Assembly (NCBI GenBank): GCA_947454525.1
Contig: CANGJM010000004.1
Coordinates: 62,001 to 126,000, forward strand
Direction: 5' to 3'
Origin: Flavobacteriales bacterium
GTDB lineage: Bacteria > Bacteroidota > Bacteroidia > Flavobacteriales_D > Crocinitomicaceae
DNA: 64,000 nt
Below are positions 27,949 to 36,401 of the stretch, in pieces. The stretch's first letter is position 1, and the number at the start of each line of letters is the position of its first letter. Position numbers and translations under genes: made by a program. The notes under the pieces are model-generated. The model did no database searches and had not been told where the DNA came from. It saw nothing but the letters and a program-made list of their open reading frames with translations.

Positions 27949-28491
27949 ATGGAAAGAGCAAGACATACCGCCGTTTATAATGAGTTGATGCAAGAGCATG
28001 GGACTTTTTTTAAGCATGTGATGCGCAAAAGCATCCCATATCATGAATTGCCTGATACTTTTCAAGAGTTTTCCATCCATTTTTTTCAACTCATTGTGGA
28101 TCGTTATGATGCGCAGCCCGAATTATTTGCATCTTACGGATGGCTAAAAACGATCACACATCATTTTTGCATCTCGGAAATCCGTAAACGACAAGCGAAG
28201 AAAAATCAGGTTTGGGTGAATACAACATCCGAAAAGGTAGTTGTTCAAGAAAGTCCAGTGTATGACCAAGAGGAATTAATCGCTGAATTGTTTGAAGCAG
28301 TGCTTGGTTCCGTGAATAAACGAGATGCGCTTGTATTGAAAATGAAGTACTGTTACGACAAACCTTCCAAGTATATTTCAGAGAAAATGGGTATTAAACA
28401 TGTCGATGTATACATTGCACGCATCAAAGAACGCGTTCGACGTCAAACTGGAAATGTTAACCTGGATGAGTGGTTGAATAGTAAGTCTTAA
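27949..28491 (+). CDS. ECF-like RNA polymerase sigma factor
   Basis: About 180 residues from the ATG at 27949 (an in-frame TTG at 27937 is possible). Region 2 is recognisable in DTFQEFSIHFFQLIVD...SYGWLKTITHHFCISEIRKRQAKK, the place of the -10 recognition helix, and region 4 in RDALVLKMKYCYDKPSKYISEKMGIKHVDVYIARIKERVRRQ, a helix-turn-helix. Similarity to canonical ECF factors is moderate. No anti-sigma gene lies beside it. Its 3' end overlaps the convergent GNAT gene by four bases. Confidence 0.72.
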   Translation: MERARHTAVYNELMQEHGTFFKHVMRKSIPYHELPDTFQEFSIHFFQLIVDRYDAQPELFASYGWLKTITHHFCISEIRKRQAKKNQVWVNTTSEKVVVQESPVYDQEELIAELFEAVLGSVNKRDALVLKMKYCYDKPSKYISEKMGIKHVDVYIARIKERVRRQTGNVNLDEWLNSKS

Positions 28492-29402
28492 AAGTCAATG
28501 TGACGTTCCTTTTTATCTGGATAAATGTCTGAAATTTTCACCAGAATTCCTGTTTCCTCTACGTTTCCAAATTCTGGATTAATCGCAGTATCAAAAGTCA
28601 TCATAGTCGGTGATAAATTCATGTAAATATTCATCAACGGTGGAATAAATTCCCCGTGTTCTCTGGTGAATGTATTCAGAATTTTGAAAGCTTCTTTGTA
28701 ATCCATCCCCATGATTAATTCGTCAAAAATGGCAGGATCACTTTCGATTTGTAGCGGAAAATATGCCTTCATGAGTCCACTTTTATCCGGGAAGAATCGA
28801 TGTAAAAAGAACAATAAGAAATCTCGACAAGCAACATTGTAACTTGGATACATGGTCACTTTTCCAAAGAAATAGTCTATCTCCGGATTAAAACGAATGA
28901 GTGCACCTAATCCATCCCAAATATTATCCAAAGCAAAAAGTCCTTTTCTAGGATTGTTGCTTGGTTGGAAATCAGGCTGAACCCAGCTGCGTCCGAGTTC
29001 GATCGTTTGAGGCAGGTAATCGGAAACAAAGGTTGGGTTAAAGTCGAAATAATGCGTGGTAGATAAATGTATCGTTCCATCCGTGTCGATCGCTTCCTGA
29101 CATTTTTTAAAGCGGTAACCACCGATGATGGCTTCATCCTCCACAGACCAAACGATGAGTTGCTCATAAGCGTAATCGCCTAAATCGTATTCGTCTAAAT
29201 CGATGGATTCTCCAGTTCCTCCTCCTGCAGCACGAAAGGTCACCTCACGCAAACGTCCGATTTCTTCTAGAACATTCGGCGCATTGTGACAATTGACCAC
29301 GTAAATTTCATTTTCACCTTTGCGAGTGACGCGCAGAAAGCGTTCTGCAGTCAACTCAGCTTTCAATAATTCCGTTGGGACGGCTTCTCTGATTGGGTTC
29401 AT
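28488..29402 (-). CDS. GNAT-family N-acyltransferase, GlsB/OlsB-like
   Basis: 304 residues with an OlsB/GlsB-type acyl-ACP N-acyltransferase fold: EIGRLREVTFRAAGGGTGESIDLDEYD at the N-terminus is the signature block, then VEDEAIIGGYRF, TIELGRSWVQPDFQPSNNPRKGLFALDNIWDGLGALI and YPSYNVACRDFLLFFLHRFF. GlsB makes N-acylglycine in Bacteroides, OlsB N-acylornithine in alpha-proteobacteria. The downstream-overlapping partner (29399-30220, upstream on this strand) is a PlsC-like O-acyltransferase, the expected second enzyme. The amino acid used cannot be read from sequence. Confidence 0.8.
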   Translation of the reverse strand: MNPIREAVPTELLKAELTAERFLRVTRKGENEIYVVNCHNAPNVLEEIGRLREVTFRAAGGGTGESIDLDEYDLGDYAYEQLIVWSVEDEAIIGGYRFKKCQEAIDTDGTIHLSTTHYFDFNPTFVSDYLPQTIELGRSWVQPDFQPSNNPRKGLFALDNIWDGLGALIRFNPEIDYFFGKVTMYPSYNVACRDFLLFFLHRFFPDKSGLMKAYFPLQIESDPAIFDELIMGMDYKEAFKILNTFTREHGEFIPPLMNIYMNLSPTMMTFDTAINPEFGNVEETGILVKISDIYPDKKERHIDF

Positions 29403-30220
29403 TTGTCGCTTTTTAATTGATAGACGATTGATTTAAACCAATTCGCAGCGCGTAAATCGTCCATTTCGGGATCGATGTCCTTGCCCATAATGGGTTCGCC
29501 AACCGTATAGGTGATGATTTTATTTTTCTGTCTTAACATTTCATCCGCTAGGTAAAACATTTCAACGTTTGCTTTGATTCCGAGAAAAGAACGTAGTTTA
29601 AATAGTCGGTAAAATTTGGTAGAGAGCTGTCCACTGATGTGAATTGGTACAATTGGACGATTAAATTCTCTGCCGTACGTGATAAACGTTTTTTTCCATT
29701 CACTGTCCTGAATAACGCCTTCGTGAATTCGGCTCACCATTCCAGCTGGAAAAATACACAGAGCTTGATCCTCTTGAAATGCTGCTTTGATTCGTTCTCG
29801 CGCCGACAATCCCAGTTTCCCATGTTTATTGATGCCAACGAAATACGTATTTAAGTTTTCAATGTTCGTCAAGATGTCGTTGACGATAAACTTCAAGTCT
29901 TTTCGGTGGTTTTTCAATGCCACAATCAATGCCATTGCGTCAACGCCACCAAGTGGGTGGTTCATCGCGATGATGATTGGACCTGTTTTGGGAATCCGTT
30001 CGATGTGCTTGATGTCAAATTTGAACTCAAAGTAATTCACTGCTGCTTCGCAAAATTCGAGTCCCTCGAGTTCTCCATGTGCTTGTATAAAAGCATTTAA
30101 TTCCTTTTCGTGGAGTGTTTTACGCAAATAACGCAGGACAAATCCAGGCAAAAATCGCAACAACTTTGGATTTTTACTTCGGATTAATTCTTTTATGTCA
30201 ATTGCTTTGGGTGCTTGCAC
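29399..30220 (-). CDS. PlsC-like O-acyltransferase, GlsA/OlsA-like
   Basis: 273 residues. The acyltransferase motif appears as NHPLGGVD, a variant of HX4D with five residues between His and Asp, typical of the Bacteroidota members of this group; IFPAGMVSR fits the FPEGT-like block, and PIVPIHISGQLS the later substrate-binding block. It should add an O-linked acyl chain to the 3-hydroxy-acyl amino acid made by the neighbouring GNAT enzyme. The two genes overlap by four bases, and this one is transcribed first. Likely membrane-associated; no clear membrane-spanning helix. Confidence 0.82.
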   Translation of the reverse strand: MQAPKAIDIKELIRSKNPKLLRFLPGFVLRYLRKTLHEKELNAFIQAHGELEGLEFCEAAVNYFEFKFDIKHIERIPKTGPIIIAMNHPLGGVDAMALIVALKNHRKDLKFIVNDILTNIENLNTYFVGINKHGKLGLSARERIKAAFQEDQALCIFPAGMVSRIHEGVIQDSEWKKTFITYGREFNRPIVPIHISGQLSTKFYRLFKLRSFLGIKANVEMFYLADEMLRQKNKIITYTVGEPIMGKDIDPEMDDLRAANWFKSIVYQLKSDK

Positions 30221-30290
30221 GAGTCGAAATTACAATTTTTCGGGAGTTTACAAACTAGTTGAGCGTTGGAATTATTCACATTTTGCTTCT

Positions 30291-31064
30291 TCAGAATTCA
30301 AATTCGAAGGACATTCCATCGTAGAGTAAAGAAACATTCTCGGGAAGTTGCGCTAAAATATCTTCATGTGTTCCGAAAAGATGGGAAATGTGGGTAAGGT
30401 AGGCCTGTTTCGGTTGGATATCTGCGATAAATGCCAAGGCTTCTTCCAGGTTGAAATGTGAAATGTGTGGAAACTTATGCAAGGCATTCACAATGAGGAT
30501 ATCCACCTCTTTGATTTTTTCGCGTTCTTCTGGCGCAACGGTCTTTGCATCGGTAATATACGCGAAGTTTCCAATTCGAAAACCCAGAACTGGAAGTTTG
30601 TAATGTAGAACCTCAATCGGTGTTACTTGAATTCCGTCGAGTTGAAATGAATTTTTATCAATCGGAATCATGTTCAATTTCGGTACACCTGGATACTCTT
30701 TTTGGTCGAAAATGTAATGGAACTCACGTCGAAGCGCATGGTCGACATTCTGAGAACAATAGACATTCATCGGTTTCTCTGAAAAGAAATTAAATGCGCG
30801 AACATCGTCTAGTCCAGCAACGTGGTCTTTGTGCTCATGCGTAAATAATATTCCTTCGAGGTGCGTGACTTTTTCTCTCAACATTTGATAGCGAAAATCT
30901 GGACCTGCGTCCACACAATAGTTGGATCCATTCATTTCCAAAAGAATCGAAGCGCGAAGTCGATTGTCTCGCGGGTCATTGGAATGACAAACCTCACAGC
31001 TACACGCAATCATTGGGATTCCCTGCGATGTTCCTGAGCCTAAAATTCGAACGGTTCCAATCAT
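30291..31064 (-). CDS. MBL-fold hydrolase, PhnP-like
   Basis: 257 residues. The metallo-beta-lactamase metal motif THEHKDHVAGLDD gives HxHxDH, with further His at YKLPVLGF/IEVLHYK and the C-terminal LTHISHLFG. The N-terminus VRILGSGTSQGIPMIACSCEVCHSNDPRDNRLRAS carries the PhnP-type CxCxxC zinc-site region and the SGTSQGIP signature. PhnP cleaves phosphoribosyl 1,2-cyclic phosphate in phosphonate breakdown, but many Bacteroidota homologues occur without a phn operon, as here, so the substrate is open. It follows the exonuclease gene by 12 bases on the same strand. Confidence 0.85.
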   Translation of the reverse strand: MIGTVRILGSGTSQGIPMIACSCEVCHSNDPRDNRLRASILLEMNGSNYCVDAGPDFRYQMLREKVTHLEGILFTHEHKDHVAGLDDVRAFNFFSEKPMNVYCSQNVDHALRREFHYIFDQKEYPGVPKLNMIPIDKNSFQLDGIQVTPIEVLHYKLPVLGFRIGNFAYITDAKTVAPEEREKIKEVDILIVNALHKFPHISHFNLEEALAFIADIQPKQAYLTHISHLFGTHEDILAQLPENVSLLYDGMSFEFEF

Positions 31065-31076
31065 GGGATAAAGGTA

Positions 31077-32447
31077 TTATAAACTGACAATTCGGTGCTG
31101 TTTGTCCTTGCGCAGGAACAAATTAATGATCGATTTATTATCGCGATTTTCGGAGGCTAATTCAATGTACCTCATCCAATGTATAGGTTCTTTTCCGTGG
31201 AAATGGAAAGGTGCAAAACCATATCCTTTGTAGGTGCCACGATCAATCCAAATGAGGCTTTTTTCTCCTTTGTTTCGTCCTTTGTCGATAATAAAGAATG
31301 AAGTTCCTTTGAAGTTAATGTGTTCTAAAAAGTTGTTGATGCGTTGGTTGTACTCATCCGGACTTTCCTCTTGAACGCAAGCACCTTTACACTCTTTGAT
31401 GGTGTAATGGAAACAAGCAGATTTAGTCGGGTAGAGGTGACATAACTTTTGACAAAGTTCAAATTTCTGAACGACATGACTTAAATAATCGCTGCCCTCT
31501 TTTTTTGTGCTAAACTGAATAATCGCTTGCTCTTCTTTCTTTGCTAAAGAGTTTACCTGAAGTTGAACGTATCCATGTTCATCGACTTCATCAAAGATGC
31601 CAAAAGGGAAGAAGCTTTTTCTCAATTTACGGTTGTAAATCGGCTGATGTTGTTTGATTAACTCTGACTCGAGGAGCATGGCAATCAATTCGCTTCCAGT
31701 TAGTTCATGTTCGATTCGGCAAATATCCTGAATCATTTTAAGTCCCTTCGCTGTTTTCGTATTTCGCAAGTGTTGCTCGATGCGTTTTTTAATGTTGATG
31801 CTTTTCCCAATGTAAATCAACTGATTGAATTCGTTGTATAGCAAATAGACACCTGTTTTTGTCGGGAGGTTATCGATGACATCTAAACTCAGGTTTGGGT
31901 GAATGGACTTCGGATTCAACTCTTGTTGAATGAAGGTGCTCAAGTTGTTTGGATCCTTGTGATAGATTAAATGAAACAATTCGGTTGTCGCCTTGGCATC
32001 ACCATCCGCTCGGTGTCGTGCGTTATTGTCAATTCCGATTTCACGGCATAATTTCCCCAAACTGTAACTTGCGTGTCCTGGAATCACATAACGTGAGGCG
32101 CGAACCGTACACATGTGCGGAAGACGAAAATCGAATCCTAAGCGTCTGAATTCACTGCGAAACATGCCGTAATCGAATGCGACATTGTGAGCGACGAAAA
32201 CACAGTCTTTTGTGAATTCAATGACTTCTTTGGCGATTTCATAAAATTTAGGAGCGTCGGAAACCATGGAGTCCGTTATGCCTGTTAATCTTACGATAAA
32301 CTCTGGGATGGATTGTTCTGGATTAACAAGTGAGACATAGGAATCAATCACTTTTTCTCCATCGTATTTGTACATCGCTAATTCAGTGATTTTGGAGTCT
32401 TTGGTATTTCCTCCGGTTGTTTCCACATCGACAATGACAAAATTCAT
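31077..32447 (-). CDS. DEDDh exonuclease fused to GIY-YIG nuclease
   Basis: 456 residues from the ATG at 32447; 51 codons of open frame upstream overlap the divergent promoter and look non-coding. Residues 1-165 are a DnaQ-type exonuclease: D7 and E9 (DVETTG), D92 (HNVAFDYG), H145/D149 (HRADGDAK). Residues about 197-275 are a UvrC/Cho-type GIY-YIG domain: GVYLLYN, LIYIGKS, E262 in SELIKQHQPIYNR. About 180 further residues follow with three Cys around KECKGACVQ, similar to UvrC's Cys-rich segment. Such DnaQ-Cho fusions occur in other bacteria; a DNA-repair role is likely. Forms an operon with the PhnP-like gene. Confidence 0.88.
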   Translation of the reverse strand: MNFVIVDVETTGGNTKDSKITELAMYKYDGEKVIDSYVSLVNPEQSIPEFIVRLTGITDSMVSDAPKFYEIAKEVIEFTKDCVFVAHNVAFDYGMFRSEFRRLGFDFRLPHMCTVRASRYVIPGHASYSLGKLCREIGIDNNARHRADGDAKATTELFHLIYHKDPNNLSTFIQQELNPKSIHPNLSLDVIDNLPTKTGVYLLYNEFNQLIYIGKSINIKKRIEQHLRNTKTAKGLKMIQDICRIEHELTGSELIAMLLESELIKQHQPIYNRKLRKSFFPFGIFDEVDEHGYVQLQVNSLAKKEEQAIIQFSTKKEGSDYLSHVVQKFELCQKLCHLYPTKSACFHYTIKECKGACVQEESPDEYNQRINNFLEHINFKGTSFFIIDKGRNKGEKSLIWIDRGTYKGYGFAPFHFHGKEPIHWMRYIELASENRDNKSIINLFLRKDKQHRIVSL

Positions 32448-32481
32448 GAGTGCGAAGTTAGGAAAAGGTTTGAATTCCGAA

Positions 32482-32513
32482 TTTGATGTCGCAATGTATT
32501 TTGTGTATTTTTG
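32482..32513 (+). promoter_or_regulatory. Promoter of the DUF4476 gene
   Basis: TTTG at 32482-32485 and TATTTTTG at 32506-32513, spaced by 20 bases, match both Bacteroidota elements. The ATG at 32530 lies 16 bases downstream. Confidence 0.6.
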
Positions 32514-32529
32514 AAAAAAAAAGTACAAG

Positions 32530-33894
32530 ATGAAATTGATTACGAGTGTTTTATTCTCATTTGTGTCCCTTATGGCGGTCGCACAAAGTAACTTGACCAT
32601 ATTTAATAATGGTGGACAACAGTTTTATGCCATTTTGAATGGAATTAAGCAAAACTCCCAGCCACAAACGAATGTCTATATCTCTGGAATTAAAAACGGA
32701 GGTTATTCTTTGAAGATAATTTTCGCTGATGGAAAAACAGCAGATGTGGATAAGAATTTGTTTATCGATGCGCCAAGTGACATAACCACACGCATTACCT
32801 TCAAAAAAGGGAAGGGGAAATTGCAATTAGTGAGTTTAGTTGCGACGGAAGGAGTCCTCACTCCGGGAGCAGTTGTCTATCGTCCATCGGATGCTTCGGT
32901 TTATTCGGATGCCGTAGTTCAAACAACAACGGTTCAAACAACAACGACGCAAACGACAAACGGCACTGCGAATGCACAAGTTCCTGCTAATGGAAACGTG
33001 AACATGAATGTCAATGCGAATGGAATGAGTCAGCAAACGACGAATCCAAATGCGAATGTAAACATGAATTTAAACACAACGGGAATGAATCAAACGCAAA
33101 CGACTCAATCTGGAAATGTGGGAATGAATGTCAACGTGAATGCCACAGGAACGACACAAACGCAAACTACGCAAAATGGAAATGCGAATTTCAACATGAA
33201 TGTTTCTGGGAGTGGAATGGATCCGAATATGCAAAATGGAAATGTTGGAATTAGCATCAACGTTTCCGGAATGGATCCGAACATGCAGAATGGGAATATG
33301 GGAGTGAACATGAATGTGAATGCAACGGGAATGGAGCAGCAAGTAGATCCCAACGCGAACGTAAACATGAATATCAATACGAACGGCATGCAAACGCAAA
33401 ATACCTATGGAAACAATGGGAATATTCAGATGAATGTGAATGCGAACGGAATAAATACGCAACAAACCTCTGGTCAAACGACCATTACGACAACGACCAC
33501 AACCACCACGACAAATTCTGGAGGAAATATCAACTATCAAACAAACAATCAACAGAATCAAAGCAATACGCAGGCAAATGTGAACACATCAGGAGCATTA
33601 ATCGCTTGTAATCGAACATTGAACAATTTGCCCACATTTTTGGAAGAACTGAAAGATCAAAGTTTTGAAGATGATCGCTTAGAAGCGGTGAAACTTGCGT
33701 TGAAAAACACGTGTTTAACAACCGAACAAGCAGGGAAAATCATTGAGTTATATACCTTCGATGAAAACAAACTAGAGGTAGCGAAGTTTTTGTCAGATCG
33801 TTTAATAGACCGCGAAAACGCTACGTCCCTAGCGAAATTTATGTCCTTCGATTCCAGTAAAATGGAATACAGAAAATATGTAGCTAGTCATTAA
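32530..33894 (+). CDS. DUF4476 protein with Asn/Met/Thr/Gln-rich repeat region
   Basis: 454 residues: signal peptide (ends MAVAQ), a beta-rich N-terminal domain (about 20-115, ending KGKLQLVSLVATEGVL), a low-complexity middle (about 135-350) built from units like NVNMNVNANGM and SGMDPNMQNGN separated by TQTTQ runs, and a C-terminal DUF4476 domain (about 358-452) with CNRTLNNLPTFLEELKDQSFEDDRLEAVK and LDxRxxA-type helices. The N-terminal domain plus DUF4476 layout is common in Bacteroidota; the long repeat between them is unusual. Probably surface-exposed or periplasmic. No sorting domain. Confidence 0.8.
   Translation: MKLITSVLFSFVSLMAVAQSNLTIFNNGGQQFYAILNGIKQNSQPQTNVYISGIKNGGYSLKIIFADGKTADVDKNLFIDAPSDITTRITFKKGKGKLQLVSLVATEGVLTPGAVVYRPSDASVYSDAVVQTTTVQTTTTQTTNGTANAQVPANGNVNMNVNANGMSQQTTNPNANVNMNLNTTGMNQTQTTQSGNVGMNVNVNATGTTQTQTTQNGNANFNMNVSGSGMDPNMQNGNVGISINVSGMDPNMQNGNMGVNMNVNATGMEQQVDPNANVNMNINTNGMQTQNTYGNNGNIQMNVNANGINTQQTSGQTTITTTTTTTTTNSGGNINYQTNNQQNQSNTQANVNTSGALIACNRTLNNLPTFLEELKDQSFEDDRLEAVKLALKNTCLTTEQAGKIIELYTFDENKLEVAKFLSDRLIDRENATSLAKFMSFDSSKMEYRKYVASH
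32990..33590 (+). repeat. Internal coding repeat (Asn/Met/Thr units)
   Basis: Imperfect repeats of AATGTGAACATGAATGTG-type sequence, alternating NVNMNV units with TQTTQ or DPNMQNG spacers. About ten units are visible. The longest near-identical pair encodes GMDPNMQNGN at 33218-33250 and 33271-33300. Confidence 0.75.
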
Positions 33895-34046
33895 GCTAGC
33901 TCATAAATTTATTGCCTACTTCAAATTTCCTGTGATGTAATAAATTACTGGTTGAAATGAAATCTCTATCATTTTTGTTTACTAACTTTAATAGAAGGTG
34001 AAGTGAATTTCATTTTGTCAAATGTGAATATTAAAAACGAAAGACA

Positions 34047-34277
34047 ATGAGTGTGCAATATATTTCTGATGACCAGGGTAAAACTACGGGAGTCTTCATT
34101 CCGATTCAAGATTGGAATAAATTAAAAAATAAATTCATAGGATTAGAAGAGGAAGAATTTGAATTACCATCCTGGCAAATAAATGAGCTCAATGATCGGA
34201 TGGCTGACTATGAAAGAAATCCCTCCAACACTACTTCCTTTCATGAGGCAATGGATGATCTTGAAAAAGATATGTGA
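34047..34277 (+). CDS. Type II antitoxin of a RelE/ParE pair
   Basis: 76 residues: MSVQYISDDQGKTTGVFIPIQDWNKLKNK is the Bacteroidota antitoxin pattern (a short Phd-like dimerisation strand-helix), with an acidic C-terminus (HEAMDDLEKDM) that would wrap the toxin. The toxin gene starts in the ATGTGATG junction, overlapping by four bases. No DNA-binding motif can be defined beyond the N-terminal region, but autoregulation is usual for such pairs. Confidence 0.82.
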   Translation: MSVQYISDDQGKTTGVFIPIQDWNKLKNKFIGLEEEEFELPSWQINELNDRMADYERNPSNTTSFHEAMDDLEKDM

Positions 34278-34579
34278 TGTTGCGAGTTGAAATAATTTCG
34301 CAGGCAAAAGCAGATATTGAAAAAACGATTTTATGGTATAATGAAAGACAATTAGGAATAGGAAAACTTTTCCTTGATAATGTTAAAGCTGATATCACAT
34401 TGATTCAGCTCAATCCTAATGCTTTCCCGAGGAAATATAAAGAAGTTAGAACGAAGGTCATGCATCGATTTCCGTTTATTATTCATTATTTTATTGATTC
34501 GAAACGACATAAATTAATCATCATCGCGGTTTTTCACATGAAACTTAATCCGTTGAATGTGAAAAAAAGGTACAAATGA
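34274..34579 (+). CDS. RelE/ParE-family toxin
   Basis: 101 residues. The ParE/RelE fold is apparent from VEIISQAKADIEKTILWYNERQLGIGKLFLDNVKADI (two N-terminal helices after strand 1), NPNAFPRKYKEVRTKVMHRFPFIIHYFIDSKRHKLIIIAVFHMKLNP (the strands with the conserved R...FPFIIHY). ParE members poison gyrase, RelE members cleave ribosomal mRNA; the sequence does not settle which. The pair ends in a perfect palindromic terminator two bases after the stop. Confidence 0.85.
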   Translation: MMLRVEIISQAKADIEKTILWYNERQLGIGKLFLDNVKADITLIQLNPNAFPRKYKEVRTKVMHRFPFIIHYFIDSKRHKLIIIAVFHMKLNPLNVKKRYK

Positions 34580-34580
34580 A

Positions 34581-34610
34581 AAAGTCCCTAACATGTTAGG
34601 GACTTTTTTC
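34581..34610. terminator. Bidirectional terminator, perfect 26-bp palindrome
   Basis: AAAGTCCCTAACA followed directly by its exact complement TGTTAGGGACTTT (34581-34606), then TTT on the plus strand and, on the minus strand, a matching A-to-T run. It serves the toxin gene from the left and the DUF4139 gene (ending at 34613) from the right. Confidence 0.9.
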
Positions 34611-34612
34611 TT

Positions 34613-36295
34613 TTAAAGCGTAATCTCTTTATCCTTTGAATGGCGGATCTTGTAGTCGAAATCGATGACTTTGTTTTCCTTCGGTTTCAGGTTAAAACTC
34701 CATTCAATGACTCCGGTTCGTTCGTTCAAGCGTCCTTTCGCTAAATTGGCCGATTCAATCGTGATGTCTGTGTTTTGCGTAATTGGAATTTGATCTTGAA
34801 TCACGATGTCGATCGAACTCGATTTACTATTGCGAACTTCAATTGAGTACGCAAAGGTGCGTTCGCGTTTGTCTTGAATCACCTTGTCCTTACATTCTTT
34901 CTTCAAAAGTGTTCGTTTTACCACAATGTTTGGGTCTTTTCCTAACGATAAATTCAAGGTATCTTCCATGCGTGTTGGATCAATGTACGTTTCACCGATA
35001 TAAGAACCGTCAAAGAAAATGTTTGCTTTTGCAGGAATTAATTGAAGTTCGTCCAACTTCGTCATTTGAGCAACAAGGTAAACTCCTGGATCCAACTTCG
35101 GAACTGCGTAATACTTGAAGGTAGTTGCTAAATCCGTTTGTTTGATGAGAACCATGTGTTGATCGTTATTAGACGGAATCGTATAAGGTAAATCTATTTT
35201 AAATTCTGCTGCAATCAACATTTGCACTACTGTTGTGAAATTTGCGGCTGTTAAAGCATCATCCATATTCATTTCTTTTTGTGTAAAAGAGTAGCCCATG
35301 TTCGTCACTTGCGAGTTAAATAGTCCAGCACTTGTTCCTGAACATACGGTTGTTTCTTGTAATTTTCTCGCGAAAGCAGCTTGGTAATCGATGTACCAAG
35401 GATTTAATTCTGGCTTCGTTTTGTTGGCGTATGGATTATTCGTGGAAATGTTCAAGCGTACATCGTTCCAGTCCAAACCTGAATTTTGGCGCACTTGTGC
35501 TTTGTAGGTTAAATTAATTTTTCCGGTGGAAGAATCACTGCGTAAATCGTAGAGTGGTGTCCAGCCAGCTTGTGAAACAACATACGAAAAGTTTAATTTT
35601 CCAGAAACGACTTCGTTCGATGAAATGGTGATCACAATGCGCGGGATGGCTTTGTTGATTTCTCGATTTAAGCCGTTGCCGTTTTGGTAATTTCGAAGTT
35701 CTTCTAGACGTTCTTCCATTTCTTGTTGCGAAATGACCTTTTGCGCCTTTTTACGTTGTAAGGCCAAAAGTTTCTTGTTGATTTCATTCATTTTTAAGGC
35801 GTAGTAATCCACAGCAGATTTTAATAAGAGAATGGAGTCATTTACTTTTCCTGTTCCTTTCATCGAGCCATTGTTGCTGATGATGTATTTAGTGGAATTC
35901 AGAACACCGATTTCGTCATCGATTTCTTGAATGTCGAAGCCCCAAGAACGCAAGGAATCCTCAAGTAGGGAAATACTACGTTTGATCTTCAATGGAATTC
36001 CATCCTCGGTAACTTGTGCCGGCTGTGGATAGTGGAGCACATACTTAGAATCTAAAATGACCACATTTCCTGTTGCCTTTACTTGGATACTTTTCGGATC
36101 GATGTATGGACTAATTCCTTCAATGCTCACCTCGGTAACGCCGACTTTTGCAGTGTAATTTGCTTTGTGATGCAATTGAGCGCCTTGTGAATAAACAGTT
36201 ACTTCGGAAAGTGTTGCTTTCACTAGGTCTTTTTCTGTGGCTAGCGCTTTCAAACTGAAGGTTGCTAATGCCGTAAATAAGAAGATTCTTTTCAT
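34613..36295 (-). CDS. DUF4139 / mucoidy-inhibitor MuiA family protein
   Basis: 560 residues with a signal peptide (ends KALATE). The N-terminal DUF4140 region (VKATLSEVTVYSQGAQLHHKANYTAKVGVTEVSIEGISPYIDPKSIQVKATG, in pieces) leads to a long coiled coil (about 95-210, rich in Lys/Glu/Leu heptads such as LQRKKAQKVISQQEMEERLEELR). The C-terminal DUF4139 part begins at SYVVSQAGWTPLYDLRSD and ends with KPKENKVIDFDYKIRHSKDKEI. Family members are envelope proteins of unknown function. It faces the toxin-antitoxin pair across the shared terminator. Confidence 0.86.
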   Translation of the reverse strand: MKRIFLFTALATFSLKALATEKDLVKATLSEVTVYSQGAQLHHKANYTAKVGVTEVSIEGISPYIDPKSIQVKATGNVVILDSKYVLHYPQPAQVTEDGIPLKIKRSISLLEDSLRSWGFDIQEIDDEIGVLNSTKYIISNNGSMKGTGKVNDSILLLKSAVDYYALKMNEINKKLLALQRKKAQKVISQQEMEERLEELRNYQNGNGLNREINKAIPRIVITISSNEVVSGKLNFSYVVSQAGWTPLYDLRSDSSTGKINLTYKAQVRQNSGLDWNDVRLNISTNNPYANKTKPELNPWYIDYQAAFARKLQETTVCSGTSAGLFNSQVTNMGYSFTQKEMNMDDALTAANFTTVVQMLIAAEFKIDLPYTIPSNNDQHMVLIKQTDLATTFKYYAVPKLDPGVYLVAQMTKLDELQLIPAKANIFFDGSYIGETYIDPTRMEDTLNLSLGKDPNIVVKRTLLKKECKDKVIQDKRERTFAYSIEVRNSKSSSIDIVIQDQIPITQNTDITIESANLAKGRLNERTGVIEWSFNLKPKENKVIDFDYKIRHSKDKEITL

Positions 36296-36389
36296 GTGTC
36301 AATTTTTTCTTGCTTACATCCGTCTTTCGAAAAGGTTCAATCGAAAGTTGATTTGTCCATTGGATGAAGGATTCCTGTTCAAACATTCT

Positions 36390-36397
36390 TACCTTTG
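36390..36397 (+). promoter_or_regulatory. Helicase promoter -7 element TACCTTTG
   Basis: Perfect TAnnTTTG only four bases before the ATG at 36402. Transcription would then start at or within a few bases of the start codon, giving a leaderless or nearly leaderless mRNA. Confidence 0.5.
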
Positions 36398-36401
36398 TTG
36401 C

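Noticed and set aside
33070-33561. Minus-strand open frame of 163 codons rich in Ile/His/Arg
   Set aside because: Antisense shadow of the Asn/Met coding repeat of the DUF4476 gene; codon pattern is the complement of that repeat.
33872-33903. Near-palindrome TAGCTAG...CTAGCTC at the end of the DUF4476 gene as a terminator
   Set aside because: The stem is imperfect and no T run follows.
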